Source of the DNA: Tetraselmis striata
Taxonomy: Eukaryota; Chlorophyta; Chlorodendrophyceae; Chlorodendrales; Chlorodendraceae
Reading direction: 5' to 3'
Assembly: GCA_006384855.1 (NCBI GenBank)
Contig: VCJN01001527.1
Coordinates: 183,721-247,720, forward strand
DNA: 64,000 bases
Part shown: positions 40,288 to 61,800 of the stretch, in pieces
How positions within the stretch are numbered: the stretch's first letter is position 1
How the letters are laid out: every line of letters begins with the position of its first letter
Program-made: the position numbers and the translations under genes
The notes under the pieces: model-generated
Told to the model about the DNA's origin: nothing
Seen by the model: only the letters and a program-made list of their open reading frames with translations
Database searches by the model: none

Positions 40288-42208
40288 ATGAGGAGCTTCG
40301 CATGGAGCGCTGCTGGCTGGCCGCGCAGCCCTTTAGCGCTGGCTCTGCTTGTCGTGTCCCACCTGGCTCTTCGGCTGGTGAGGCCGGAGATGAGCGGGGA
40401 CTGGGAGGGTATGACTGACCTCATTGGGCTAGAGCACGGTGTGCGGGGAATGAATGCCAACCATACTCGCCCCACGCGTCCGTGCCGGTCCACACGGAAC
40501 CAGGTTGCGTTGCCCAGCCCTGGGGAGCCTGCTGCGCCCTCGGACAGACCCCAGGTGAGGTGGCGAGGCCGATCCAGCTTATACTGTAAGTTTGGACCCA
40601 TGCCGGGGCGCAGCTGAATCTGTGACAGGCAGCTGACGAGGCGCCCCGCTGCCTCGCCGCCCCCGCAGAAGGTCGGCCTGCCGCATGCATTCCAGGAGCG
40701 CGCGGCGGGAGTGGACCCCACCGCGTACCCCGCCCTATCCGCCGCAAGCAGCTGGGTCACGAACAGGGACGCAGGCGAGTGCCTGTCGCGTGCCATAGCA
40801 CAACCCTTGGCGTGCGGGGATGTTGTTTTTTGGTGGATGATGAAGCACGTCACGGGTGCGCGGGGCCCGGGGGTGCTCTCCTGACAGTGTCAAATCCAGG
40901 TGGCGCCGTAGCGGAGACGCGCTTACGTACATCGTGCACCCCGGCCCCGCTGAGGCTACTTGTGTCATATCACATGCGAATCGGTGCATTGGCACACACC
41001 CGGACTACACGCGGACGTGTGGCGTCCGACTCGGTGCGGTTGGTGACATGTGTGCGTGTGCGCCCGCGCAGGCGTGAACGACTCGCTCCCCTGGCACCTC
41101 CCTCAGGACTATATGTTCGCCATGAAGGATGGATTTCCATTTATCTTTCCAGCGCCCAGTAACAGAGACATGCTCATTTGCATCCCGCAAAAGCTAGGCA
41201 GCACCAGGTGGGCCGGGCTGCCGTGTGGCCATGCCATGCTACGGCGCCATGATGCGGAAGATCCCAAAACACTGTCTTGAATTCATTTCTGGTGAAATAC
41301 AGCTAGATCGTGTCTAGATCGTGCCTTCACCAAACTATGCCTTGATAATTGAGCAGCATGTGGGCACCCCCGCCGTGTTCTGCCCTGCCCCCCCTCCTGC
41401 CCAGATGGAACACCATGTTCCGCCAGGTATATGACCCAGAGGTATCCGTTGGCCGCCGCGGCGGGGTGCACGGGGCGCCTGCCCCGTGGACGCTGCTTGA
41501 GGAGTACAGCAGCATCGACAAGCTGGTGGCCAAAATGCGCGACCCGGCCACGCTGCGCTTCATCTGGGTGCGCAACCCTTACACACGGCTACTCTCGGCC
41601 TTCCTGGACAAGATATGCGGGAAGCATGTAAAGCGGTTCGCGGGAACAGTATATCCCCAGACATGCGACGCCGCCGGCTTCCTCAACCTCCTCCGCGTCC
41701 TCAACTCCATGGCCGACCGGGGTGAAGTCGTCCACCGACTGTTTGCACTCCAGAAGTACAAGTGCGGGCTCCCTGCTGGCATGCAGTACGACTACTTCCT
41801 CAAAGGTGGAGTGTGAGGCGGAGTGGTACGCTGAGTTTGTGTCCATCACCGGCCTGGCGGACACCGCACGGCATGGCTGGGCGGGAGGCGCAAGTGCCGA
41901 GGAAGTGCCAGACTGCTTCATGGAATTGCCGGGGCTATCGTGCCAGGAGACGGATGCACACATCCGGAGCTTGAACAGGGGGCCCGCAACCCCCGCCTAC
42001 GCCGCGGAGACTCCCACATCCACACATGCGCGGAGAACAGGCGCATGTCCATAGCGACGAGGCGTTGCATGCGCTGCATGCGACAGGCAGTGAGGATCGC
42101 ATGAAGGAGTTCTACGCGACGCAGGAGGTGGTGGATCTGGCCACCCGCTACGTACGCCCAGACCTGGACATGTTTGGCTATCCAGTCATGGCGGCGGTGG
42201 GGCTGTGA
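40288..42208 (+). pseudogene. Sulfotransferase (Sulfotransfer_2-like), type II membrane protein, with two apparent frameshifts
   Basis: Exons 40288-40554, 40669-40789, 41072-41207 and 41405-about 42208. A short basic N-terminus precedes a membrane helix (LALALLVVSHLALRLV). DMLICIPQKLGSTRWNTMFR is the 5'-PSB loop that binds the PAPS sulfate donor, its GST split by the intron at 41208-41404. RFIWVRNPYTRLLSAFLDKI is the 3'-PB region. MQYDYFLK and WYAEFVSITGL follow, and the C-terminus reads MKEFYATQEVVDLATRYV, as in Golgi carbohydrate sulfotransferases. The frame breaks by +1 in an AAA run at 41802-41804 and by +1 again between about 41950 and 42025. It is either a young pseudogene or affected by homopolymer errors in the assembly. 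An in-frame ATG at 40204 is an alternative start. Confidence 0.8.
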
Positions 42209-42214
42209 CCCTGA

Positions 42215-43550
42215 CCCTGATGACATGTCACCAACCGTAACCCCTAGCCCAACGACTCCCCCGATCTCGTTGATGATTTAGGTTTGTTCTACATGCTGCG
42301 CGAGTACACTGTACACTACGCTTCATCCAATCTCTAGTGTGTGGTATGAATGCGAACTCCCTGTGCCACTATTGTGCGACCCAGGAAGCTGACTCGGGCC
42401 TTCGTTGGATCGTGGCTCGGGTCGGATAATAACTCCTTAGGTGACCCGCGCCTACGACAGGTACCGCTGCGCTTTAGCCCGTCGGTGTTCGAGTGCCGCG
42501 ATGGTCGAATCGGCCAGGACTAACCTACCATGATCAGTGGCGCAATGACAACATCTGTGGAGGATTGCGTAGGCCTCGTCACGATCTGGGCATAATCCTC
42601 TGTGGTCCCGAGCACCGACAAGTAGCCGTGTGCGACCCTGACCAAGCGTTGCTTGCGCCGAGGGCTTGCCTCGTTCGCAAGTGGTGATGACCCGCTACCA
42701 ACGGCTCGGAGGGGATGAGGGTGGGAGTTGGTCATCTGGAGGACAAATGGCAGCCTGGCAAGCACCGTGCCGCCCATCGGATGGCCAGACGTGTGCCGGT
42801 GGTGTTGGGCGGGATTGTCTGAGAAGCCGCGGTCTGAGGCAGAGACACTGGGCGTAAGGGTGGGCGGGAGCGGGCCGGGGGCACACACGGTCACCCGCCG
42901 GCGGTGAATTTTGTAGTCGGACGGTGTAGGACGCGCTCGAAACCAGCAGGAGCCGAACCAATAGTGTGGTGTAATTGCGTTGCTGCACCGCGTACCATAT
43001 TACGTACCTCCGACCACGTTTTCGCCGTAACGGTCACCGTGATTCGCCCGGTACAGGACGAGTCTTAATTCCGATACAATCAAGCACCATCGCCACATCT
43101 ACAGCAGGTGTGAACCGCAACTGACTGCGTGATACCCGACCCCCGGCGAGATGTAGCAAGGTTGTGGGGGGTTGGGGGTGACCACTGTGGCCCTGTCGAT
43201 CGAGCTGAAGCTAGATATATCGGCGTTGTGGACGGTCCTGATGAAATTGGCGCCACACTGCAAAGCCAAATAATCAAGAACGAGGGCACCCGTGGCCAAA
43301 GTGGTGACAATTCTGGGGTGTACGGAAACGGTGTTGCATCCAGGGTGTTTGCACGGGCGTAAATGTTGTACAACAGGAAATGTGCACACAGAACCTCCGT
43401 CGCGAATCATCACCTTGTTAAATAGTCTGCCAACACGCGAAAGTCAATCACGGCGAATGAGAGCCCCCCCTGCCCCAACATCAGCACACGGCCCCTCCAT
43501 GCCATTGTCTACGTCGTACCCAACACAGCACGCGCATTCGGTGACGAGAC
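42215..43550. other. Intergenic between sulfotransferase and ABC transporter genes
   Basis: No gene was recognised. The stretch 42480-42500 (GTCGGTGTTCGAGTGCCG) has a B-box-like look without the rest of a tRNA. Confidence 0.4.
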
Positions 43551-43555
43551 TAGCA

Positions 43556-53092
<9,537 letters not shown>

Positions 53093-53229
53093 CCCGCTGC
53101 GCGCTCGGTGGCACGCTAGGAAGACGGACAGACCACGGATGCTGAGCGAAGACGCCGCGGTCGCCACTGCCGGGATGCCACGTATACCGTCCGACCTCGA
53201 CTTCCCGCTTGGCCCAAGAGCCTAGGTGC

Positions 53230-53760
53230 CGGTGGGTTGTGTTGGCAGTTATGTCCACGCGTGCACCAGCTCGGCGCGCTCGGCGCGGCGGTGTGTGATT
53301 GCTGTGTAGTGTGCCCGATGCCAACGAGCCAGGACGCCGACAGGCATGTGCGTGACCGCAAGCATTGGCACAGAACGACGTGCACCGACCGCGAGCTCGC
53401 GTGGCCGCCGCGGCGCCGCCCAGGCCAGCGCGAACGTCGTTGCTCTCGTGGCAGCCGGTGATGAGTGCTTGGCTGGAAACGGCGATGCGCCGATAATATG
53501 AGGAGTCATCATCGATGAGCACCGCCTGATTGCTGATCTGTCCCTTCAAAGCCTCCTTTTATTCACGATTTTGCACTATACAAATAACCGTGCGTGCCAG
53601 ACTGGAGCAATAAATTCGATACTCAGCGATCAGTGAGGAGACGATGGTCGTAATTATATTTAAAATGAATACTCGTATTAATTGCCCGATCGAAGAGTGC
53701 GGCACGCCGCCCTGCAGTGCGGCAGCACGCGTACACGGCATACAGCATGCGTGTAGGGAT
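53230..53760. other. Region upstream of the ABCC gene
   Basis: This should contain the ABCC promoter (minus strand). No second gene was recognised. Confidence 0.4.
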
Positions 53761-53764
53761 ACCA

Positions 53765-53985
53765 GTTGTTTTTCCGCCCCCGGGACAGGACTGGCCCCAG
53801 TGAAACCCTTGCAGCGTCTCTACGACGGCCGTTTAGGCAGCAATCCAGTTACGGAAAGCCCTGGGTAGGCGACGCTCCGTTATACCTGTAGTCATCAAGC
53901 AAATTGCCCAAGCATTCTGCAAGACTAATTAGAGGCTAGTGACGGAATTTCCAACACTGTTGGATCACCGTCTAAAACACTGCCA
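53765..53985 (-). mobile_element. SINE-like repeat, full-length copy
   Basis: Reverse-strand copy of the 23157-23377 element, from GGCAGTGTTTTAGACGGTGA to GGGGGCGGAAAAAC. It has an 8-base insertion (TACAGGTA region) relative to the other full-length copy. It directly follows the 3' end of the APE-type LINE, and the word GGCAGTGTTTTAGA occurs twice at the junction (near 53975 and 54003). Confidence 0.88.
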
Positions 53986-54048
53986 TCAAAAACAAAAATC
54001 TAAAACACTGCCTGACAAAAACACGGCACTGACCACGAAAGGTCCGCC

Positions 54049-55598
54049 CTACCCGTTTGGGCGTCGGCCCATTCGAGTAATGCGAGTTGGGGCAAGCCCC
54101 AACCCGCGGAGCAAAGCATTTCGGGAGTGCGATACATGTGCAACAAAAAAGGCAATGTGAGGGAGGGCCCGACGCCATAGCTGGGAAAATTTCCCATTCC
54201 CAGTAAAATCCAGGGCGCCGTGAAGGGAGGGGGGGACCCCGCCCAAAATAAAGGCAGTTAAGTCCTCAGGTGCTGACGCGATAACCTGACTACTAATAAA
54301 ATCCCTGAACTCCGGAACTAACAACCCAAAATTATGACGGTGATACCCCCACCGCGGGCACTCCACCAACATATGTTCGATAGTCTCAGATTCACCTCCG
54401 CCACATGCAGGGCAGTGTTCAAGGAACCGCTCAGGCATGGCATGAATCCGGGCCAATCGGCGGGCAGTGGGAAATACTCGGGTGCGTAATTGTATCATGA
54501 TGTGCAACCCGGCCACCACCCCCGCGGGGACACCCACACCGTACTATGGCAACGGGTTTGATGCATAAGACGCCTGGACATATATACCCCAAGTGTTATT
54601 GCGTGCTAACGATGCCGACGATTCGTAACGCGCCCACACCGATGCCTTTACTAGTTTAGCGGCATCGCGCGCGGCTAGTGACCTCCACTCAAGTGGAAGG
54701 TGCGCCCCCTCAGCTAGCCCTACGTTCGCCCTAGCTAGTCGATCTAACCACCGCACAGTCCCTGACGTCCACGTGTTAGGGCGCGCCCGACTTGGCTGAT
54801 CTACTAAATGGGTTATACATGTATTCAAGTCGGATGCTTTAAGGAACGCCCGAGCCCGTGCCGCAGCGGCCGTAGCCTCTATGGGCGCAATATCCAATTC
54901 CCGCATCATCGGTGCAGTGGCCACCCCAGGGGAGTTTTTACCTAGTACCCCAATGACCACCGCAAGCACTGATTGAGTACGGTTTGTAATTTATTTGCGC
55001 CGCTAGTTCTATCCATGCCCCATACTTCACACCCATAAGTTAAAACCGGCAGTACAAAGGTTTTAAAAACCGACACACGCACATGAATAGGAATTATGTC
55101 CCGTCCACCGACTAATACCGAATCGATAGCCTCAATAGCCTCAATAGCGCGTTTACCCTTCTTAACCCGGTCGTCTACTATGTGTTGCATGCCTAAATCC
55201 GACCTAATAATCGTATCCAAGTACCTACATTCATTTACAACCGGTACCCGTTCCCCCCCAAGCTGCCATCGGGCAGCTTGTTTGCGTAACGCGGTCTCGT
55301 CGGAGTATCGGCCTAATGCCATCACCCCACACTTAAGTACCCCAAACCCCATAAAATGGTCCTCCGCCCATCGCGAGAAGTGGGCGAACATGGCATGCAA
55401 GTTATCGAACGAGCCTGTGATACCTACTGCGTCGTCCGCGTATAACTGACCTGGCACCCTTAGTGGTTGCCTTGCCGCTAGTGTGTCGGTGCACCCTAGT
55501 ACATCACACCCTAGATGTTCTACCCCATCTAACATATCGTTAATAAATATGTTAAATAGGATGGGGGAAGCGGGGCAATCATCCCTGTCGGAGGCCAC
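54049..55598 (-). pseudogene. LINE ORF2, second half: reverse transcriptase core and zinc motif, broken
   Basis: Frames 55598-54942, 54969-54544 and 54537-54049 continue the ORF2 protein. They include ASPILFNIFINDMLDGVEHL, the catalytic LYADDAVGITGSF (YADD intact), SVFKTFVLPVLTYGCEVWGM and the thumb region. The C-terminal zinc-like motif is CPACGGGESETIEHMLVECP. Between 55598 and 55908 the expected block (FIDFRKAYDTVPHELLFLK) is present but interrupted by stops and shifts. Confidence 0.9.
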
Positions 55599-55907
55599 GC
55601 TCTATGGATGTGGGGTCTGATAATGTTCCCGGGGCCAATCTTGTCTTGACCCGTACCATACTATCCATGTATAAAGTTTTAATGAAGGTAAGCATATGCC
55701 CCGGAACTCCTATGGCTTGTAGTTTTTTAGGAATAAAAGCTCATGAGGTACGGTGTCATATGCCTTCCTAAAGTCAATAAAACCCGCGTACGTGGGTAGA
55801 CCTGCCGCTTGGCGACGAGCCGCGATATCGAACAAGCTCGCGACTCTCATGGGGCCCTCCTCATTCCGCATAAAACCCGCTTGCCAACGGCGGATTATCC
55901 CTTTAGC

Positions 55908-57788
55908 TTAGCAGACGTCTTGCAAGCGTTGGGTAATGACGGTCATAAGGAATTTCATAGCAGCACCCATAATCGAAATACCCCTATAATTGTCCATAAC
56001 GGTCGCGTCGCCTTTCTTGGGCACCGATACTATGGCCGAGCTACGCCATTGCTGGGGGATATAGTTCTTAGTCCATATCCCCTTAATTAAGGCCAGCAAT
56101 GCCTTGCCAAAATGGCTATTTGGGGTGTATATCGCCAATTTTAAAGCCTCTGCAGTGATCCCATCCTGCCCCTGGGCCTTATTATTTTTTAAACGCCTAA
56201 GAGCCTTGACTAGTTCCTCCCAGGTTATATGCCCATTAATCCCGTTTAGTTCGGGGGCAATGGGTGGCGATGTACCGTGGCGGTGTTCCCACGCCGCACG
56301 GTATATCGCAACCCGTTGTGCTAGGGGGTGGGGGTCACGCAGCAGCTCCCGATAGTGCCGCGCCCAGCACGCATTGATTTCGCCCGGCTCGGTATGAAGT
56401 ACCCCCGATACCGGATCGCGTATTGGCTGGTCGTTCGCGCCCTCGAATGAACCGTGCCCCTTACGGAGAGAGCGCGCCCACTTCCAGAACTCCCGTCTCC
56501 CACCACCCTTCTTAACATCCTGAACCGCTTTTAGCACGGCCCGCTCCCTCTGGCGGCGGCGGTTATTACGTACTAGTGTCCGGACCCTATGCCGTGCAGC
56601 AGCATAATGTGCCGACGCTAGAGCGGCATCCCGAGGGCCCCTAGTCCCCCGGGACGCCATAAAGGCAATGCGCCGACGATTAATCGCACCTACGATAGAC
56701 CGTTGCAGCGGCGGCCCTAGGCCACGACGCCTGGGCTTGGTAACAGCCCCTACCCCACGCGCCGCCGACCATATTGCCTGGATAAAGTGGTCGGCGCCAG
56801 TGTCTAGGGATCCCTCCTCTCCCGAGGGCCAGCCGTCTACATGTGGGTCACCTGGAGGGGTGAGCACCGCGAACGGATTAGCGGTGACAAAATCGTGGAA
56901 CGGCTTGGGCCATTCAGAGGGAGAGTCACCGTGGGCCGGTTTGGGAATGGACCTTGCAGACAGGCGTTCATGCAGGGGAGGTGGACAGGCATCCTCACGG
57001 ATGGCGCCCATGGGGAAAGAAGACAGGACATGAAAGTGATCGGAGGTGTCCCAAGAGTAGTCCACCCATGCCGAGGGCGAGAGAGGGGGGGGGGGAGGAC
57101 CTATGGTGGGAGGCCATGCGATGAAGTGGTCGAAAACGCGGCAGCTGCCCCTCCGACAAGTACCCCGTTCGCGCGCCGATGCATCCCGCGGCCACATGGG
57201 CTTACCGCCGGGAAGGCACCGCCAACGCCTGAGTAGAGCCGTCAACTCCCTTTCATCCATGTTCCAATCCTCACCCACCACGATCATATCCCTCGGATAA
57301 CTCGTACGAAGCCGCCCCAACTCTTCGCGCAGGTGGTCCCGATATAGTTCCCCCTGTGAGCCGGTGGGAAAATAGGCCGAGATAAGTATAGTGGCCGCGG
57401 AGTCACTGCAACCTCCCCCCACCCGGACACAGGTCCAACATGGGTGGGGCGCGCCGACTGCCCGCGCCCGGTACGGCGACCGGACTAACACACAACACCC
57501 ACGTTCCGATGCAACGCGGTCCCCGAACGAATAGTAGTCAGAGTACCCATTAAAACGCACTCGCATATCGGTCGCCCTAACCGTGGTCTCCTGGCCGAGC
57601 AGAACATCTACAGATCGCTCGATCAGCAGCGCGCCAACATCCTCCACCTTAGAAGACAACCCATTCACATTAAGCGTCGCAACGCACAGGTGGGCGGGCA
57701 TGGGAGGGAAGGGAAAGGGCAAGGGGTGGGAGGGCGGGCGGCGTGGCGATCCCAGTACGAGCTGTGTTCTCGCAAGTACCACCCCCAC
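55908..57788 (-). pseudogene. LINE ORF2, first half: APE endonuclease and start of reverse transcriptase
   Basis: A 626-codon frame. The endonuclease begins CVATLNVNGLSS and shows LLGQETTV (metal-binding Glu), VVGEDWNMDERELTAL and a late SWDTSDHFHVLSSF (the SDH motif). A central linker leads to reverse-transcriptase motifs ALRRLKNNKAQGQDGITAEA and GDATVMDNYRGISIMGAAM. The frame ends at a stop in the middle of the reverse transcriptase (QRLQDVC). The first ATGs overlap the end of ORF1. Confidence 0.92.
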
Positions 57789-58189
57789 CGGCCCGCAAAA
57801 CGTTGTAAACGCTCGCGGACATGCGCACCCTGCCCTTGGGTATAATACACATCAAAGCGCACTAGCCCATCCCGCTGCAACACACGACCGATCTTCGGAA
57901 TGGCCGAGGGCCGGCCATTAAACGCCCGATCGACGCGGCTCCAAAAGGCAGGTAGTGGCGACGGGTCCCCCCAACAACACGCACGACGCAGGGACGCCCC
58001 AGCGCCCCCAGCCAGGTGCCCAACCGTCCAAGGGCGAACCCCCGTCCCTATGACGGCTGCACCCGGTGGCGCGCGGTTGCCCATATCGGGGCCAGCCCTA
58101 CCTACCGGACCTACGGTTATGTTATTCCAGGCGGGAAAACTCGGTAATGCGGTAGGGTCCTGGCAAACATTCCCTAGCGCGAGGTGCAA
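57665..58189 (-). CDS. LINE ORF1-like protein
   Basis: A 174-codon frame directly upstream of and overlapping ORF2. The segment WSRVDRAFNGRPSAIPKIGR followed by LVRFDVYYTQGQGAHVRERL has the alternating pattern of an RRM-like strand-helix unit, as in many LINE ORF1 proteins, but this is tentative. No zinc knuckle is visible. The 5' end of the element may lie a little further upstream. Confidence 0.5.
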   Translation of the reverse strand: MHLALGNVCQDPTALPSFPAWNNITVGPVGRAGPDMGNRAPPGAAVIGTGVRPWTVGHLAGGAGASLRRACCWGDPSPLPAFWSRVDRAFNGRPSAIPKIGRVLQRDGLVRFDVYYTQGQGAHVRERLQRFAGRWGWYLREHSSYWDRHAARPPTPCPFPSLPCPPTCALRRLM

Positions 58190-58427
58190 GGATTACGGAT
58201 CCCCGAGTCGCCGGCCGGACAGGGCCAACAGCAAGGGGCGGATACCGCTCGGTTAAGGACTAGTTTTTACGCGATGGGGCGCTAAGGCTTGCCGGCTTGA
58301 CCGCGGGAGGTCGGGCGGGCGGGCTGGGGCAATCTTGCCTGCGAAACGGAGCCGGGTTGCACCAAGAATCCTGTCCCGACCTCGTGGCGTCCTGTCCTGG
58401 TCTTTTCTGTCCTCTGACCTGTCGGCG

Positions 58428-58456
58428 GGGCGGGGGGGGGGGGGGGGGGGGGGGGC
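58428..58456 (+). repeat. Poly-G run
   Basis: About 28 G residues next to the start of LINE-like copy 3. Confidence 0.95.
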
Positions 58457-58485
58457 TAGGGATATTAGTACGAGACGCCCATGGC

Positions 58486-59590
58486 CCGCCGCCCTTGGCG
58501 ACGCCGCCTGCCGCCCATTTGGCATTCCGACGGCTCCTGTCCTCTACCTCAGCGAGCCCTGCCCTTGTGCTTTTTGCTCCTTCTCGGTACAAGGCATGCT
58601 GGCCCATTTTGAGGTTGCTGGCGTGGAATTCACTTATCCTTCAGCTTGGGCGGTCGCGCACGCTGATCACGTGGCACGTTGCTTTGGGGGCGACTCAATC
58701 ACACCGCACACGAGTGGGCGGCACATGGCCGTTCCGACGTTTGCCACGACGTGAAGTCCGCGCTGGGCGTGGGTGTCCAGATCCCCACGGATCCGTCGGT
58801 GCTCGTTTCTCTTCCGAAGGGCAGCGACGGCTGGCCGGCCGATGTTGGGCTTTTCGGGTATGGCGGTATCACGGGAACACGGTTGGTGTCGATACCACCT
58901 TTGCCCGTGCGTATCCTCGGCGTGTTGAGCTCGGATCCAACGACTGCATTGCGGACCGTAGAGCGCCACAAAGTCCAAAAGTATGACGAGGGTGTCCGAA
59001 ACGCCGTCGGCATGCTTTGCTTTGTTCCTTTCGCCGTCTCTGAGTTCCCGCACGCTGAGGCCTTCTTAGTGAGCTCGCGAAAGCTAGTCACATGCACACT
59101 GGCGAAAAAAAACGGCCAGCTCTTGTCTGCGTGGCGCCGCCGTTTTTCCTTGCTCATCATCAACATGGCAAATGCAAACAACGTTCTTGGCAGGGTCGCG
59201 GCGGCGCGCAAGGCATGTGATGGTGCTCCTGCGCCTGCGTCGCGTCGCTCGTCGGCATGTGTTGCTATGGCCCGGGTCATCGGATGCAAGCGTTCTCGCC
59301 GCGGCTGATAGCCTACCCCGGGGCGATGGTCCCCATTGGTTTCCTGTTTCCCTTTCGGTCTTTCTCGTCGTTCCTTGGCTTCAGTGCTTCCCTTGACCCT
59401 TTGGTTCCTTGGCATCTTGGCGACTTCGTGGCTCCCTTGGCTCTTCCTTGGTTCTTGGCTCCCTCCGCCTCGTGGCTCCCTCCTGCTGGACCTTGGTTTC
59501 ACGCTTCTTTCTCTCTTCTGCTGGCAACTTTTTATGGTTGCCTTTAGTTTTGTTTGTAGTGTGCACATGTTAAAGCACTGATGTAAATAA
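58486..59590 (+). mobile_element. LINE-like element copy 3, 5'-truncated
   Basis: Plus-strand copy of the family at 205-1330 and 31964-32984, ending with TGTAA at 59582-59586. Its coding part (58679-59308) has diverged further, with frame changes near its 5' end (CRPFGIPTAPVLYLSEPCPC in one frame, then NHTAHEWAAHGRSDVCHDV in another). It lies just upstream of the APE-type LINE, in opposite orientation. Confidence 0.8.
58679..59308 (+). pseudogene. C-terminal ORF remnant of LINE-like copy 3
   Basis: The frame reads GWPADVGLFGYGG, ERHKVQKYDEGVRNAVGML and CFVPFAVSEFPHAEAFL, ending GCKRSRRG as in the other copies. A short deletion removes the GSLA part after SEF, and the 5' coding part is frameshifted. 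Confidence 0.65.
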
Positions 59591-59599
59591 TTGCAGTAC

Positions 59600-60810
59600 C
59601 AAACGCCTTCCGCAATCACTGTATGTGTGCACGACCTAGGTATCGTTGTACGCCGGGAGGTGGATGACTTGAATGTTCCAGCATGGATGCCAGTGGCTGT
59701 AGGCAACACTAAGCTTTATTATACTGAATAATACGAATATTATAATAATAAGAATAATAGATAAGAATACCGAGAATACGGTACCGTACCGATTGATGAA
59801 CTTATTGAAGGACCTGGTGCCGGGCGCAGAACTCTCCCTCCCGGCGTTCAACGTCATGACCGGGAGCTATGATCCCCAGAGCTTGAAGTCCGCGTTGTTC
59901 ATTGGAGTTCTTGACTATGCGGTACGGGGTCAAGTACACTGCGGTGCCCCCGGCGCCACGGCTGTGGATCGCTTTGAGCGCTCCCTGCTGGTGGGGGTTG
60001 GCAGTAGTGCGGGATGCGGCGTGCCACAACACGGAGCTGCCGAGCCGGGACAGAAGGGCCCTCTTCGTCGAGACATAATGAATATGTCGGATGAGTACAG
60101 CGCGGCATGGTCTTCGGCACATTGGGTGAGGTGAGCAAGGGCGGGGTGCGCCGCACTACTATGCGCGGTGTCGCATGCATGGCCGCGGATCGCGGTGCCC
60201 TCTCATCGCGGGGCACTCGGTGCACCACCCGGGCTCACCAAGAAGCCTTACTCGCCAGAGATTTCGTCCTCGAGATCTTGGGCTCAAGAGCGTGCTCGCT
60301 GCCTCATCGGACGGCGCAGATTCGTCCGTCATCATGTTGCCGAATCTGCACACGTCTGTGGGTCACCCTCGCACACACGTGCACGCGTGGCCCCGACTCC
60401 GAACCGTGCGCGCATCACTCATCCATCCCGCCTCGTGCGGGATGCGGGCTGCTTTTAGGCGGCTTGATGTGTTGATCGTTTGTTAATGCTTTTAGCGGTG
60501 GATTTGTTAGTGACCTTTTTTGTAACTCGCAGTTGTTCCAGTACCCTCTAGTAGACTGTGCATGTTGGCCAAGTGTTGGGCGGTCAGCCCTATCAAACCC
60601 CATTGTTCCGAGACCCTGAATTTTGAGTTTTTTCGTGTAAACAAATCCGGGAAATGTAACTTGGACGATGACATTGCCATGTATACGAAATTGAAATCAC
60701 GTACGCCCATATCAGATTACGGTGTGCTCAGGAACCTTGATTCCTGTAATTCAACCTATGTTATTTTCCTCGGCCTCGGGACAAGAATGGCAGCATTATT
60801 GAAACCCTTT
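59600..60810. other. Intergenic, no gene recognised
   Basis: Open frames on both strands at 59800-60480 lack recognisable motifs and agree with GC-rich chance frames. Nothing was assigned. Confidence 0.4.
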
Positions 60811-60816
60811 CATGTC

Positions 60817-61300
60817 ACCCCTTTTATAGCTATTAAAAATTCCGACCCCTGAAATTATTTCAGACCCCGCGAGCTGACGTATAGGCAAATTATAGGCAAG
60901 ACCCCCCTCCGGACGTGTTTGCTTGAATCATACTTTTTGGTTACCAGGAGAGCGTCAAGAGAATGCACGCAAAGTACTGGGGAAGGAAAAAGCCTACATT
61001 TAAGCAGAACCCTCTTAGCGCCGGGCCGCGGGGCCCGGCGATGTGGCAGGTAATTGTCGGCCGGCCGGCCTAAAAGATCTTCCGCCGAAGCCGAAGGGAC
61101 GGCTTCCGGTGTGCCGACAGAGATATTCGGCGAGAAATATGTGCAGTGCCACGGAAATGTTTGCTTGAATCAAGAGCCTTTTCAGCACCCGCCCCCCCCC
61201 CCCCCCCCCCCCCACCCCCCCCGAAATGTCTTCAGGACCTCCGGAGGGGGGTCTGAAATCATTTGGGGGTCGGAATTTGTATAGAAGCTATAGAAGGGGT
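60817..61300. mobile_element. MITE-like element with ~50-bp terminal inverted repeats
   Basis: The left end reads ACCCCTTTTATAGCTATTAA and AAATTCCGACCCCTGAAATT and ATTTCAGACCCC. The right end, reverse-complemented, reads ACCCCTTCTATAGCTTCTAT, AAATTCCGACCCCCAAATGA and TTTCAGACCCCCC. Internally TGTTTGCTTGAATCA occurs twice (60919, 61158), and a 20-base GC palindrome lies near 61020-61040. No coding capacity. A target duplication could not be defined. Confidence 0.75.
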
Positions 61301-61309
61301 TAGATCTTT

Positions 61310-61800
61310 CGTTTTCTAATGTCGGTATATCCAAACAAATTGATTAATGAAATAAACTTTCAACAGAAAAGCCGAATCTCCAACAGTAATCTAATAATGT
61401 TCTGACATTCAGCCGACCAATACCGGTACGGGGTACCTCCGACACAGCGCATGCGGGTGCCTCATGTGCAAACGGTCGTGCTGTATCGGTTTTTGGGATT
61501 TTATCTGATTCTCTGGGTTAATTGCGTCTGCCAATGTAGCTGGGTTGTTTCATCACCTTAGATGGCCACTAGCCACCCAACATGCCCCAAAACTGACGGG
61601 CCTCGAAACGAAGTGGTTTTTGGAGAGGGAAATGAGCCCAATAATATGAAACCCTGATTTTTTGAAACCAAGGCTGACCGCCCAGCGGTGAGGGCCCGGT
61701 CACGGTAAGCACGGAGTAGGATTACCCCGTCCCCCTATATGGTAAGGATCATAGTACTACGGCGCGACTAAGTAGCGACAAATCTTAAGCCTCTGTCCCG
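61310..61800. other. Intergenic, upstream of the GT13-like gene
   Basis: AT-richer than its surroundings. No gene was recognised. It may include the promoter of the gene starting at 62042. Confidence 0.35.

Larger units (their letters stand above)
53990..58230 (-). mobile_element. APE-type non-LTR retrotransposon (LINE), nearly full-length, frameshifted
   Basis: On the minus strand: an ORF1-like frame, an overlapping ORF2 start, an apurinic-type endonuclease, reverse transcriptase and a C-terminal CCHC-like zinc motif, about 4.2 kb. Frameshifts and stops occur after the first third of the reverse transcriptase, so the copy is dead. The protein layout is that of L1/I-type LINEs. Confidence 0.9.

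Noticed and set aside
42476..42500. tRNA gene suggested by GGTGTTCGAGTGCC
   Set aside because: No matching A-box, acceptor stem or anticodon arm around it.
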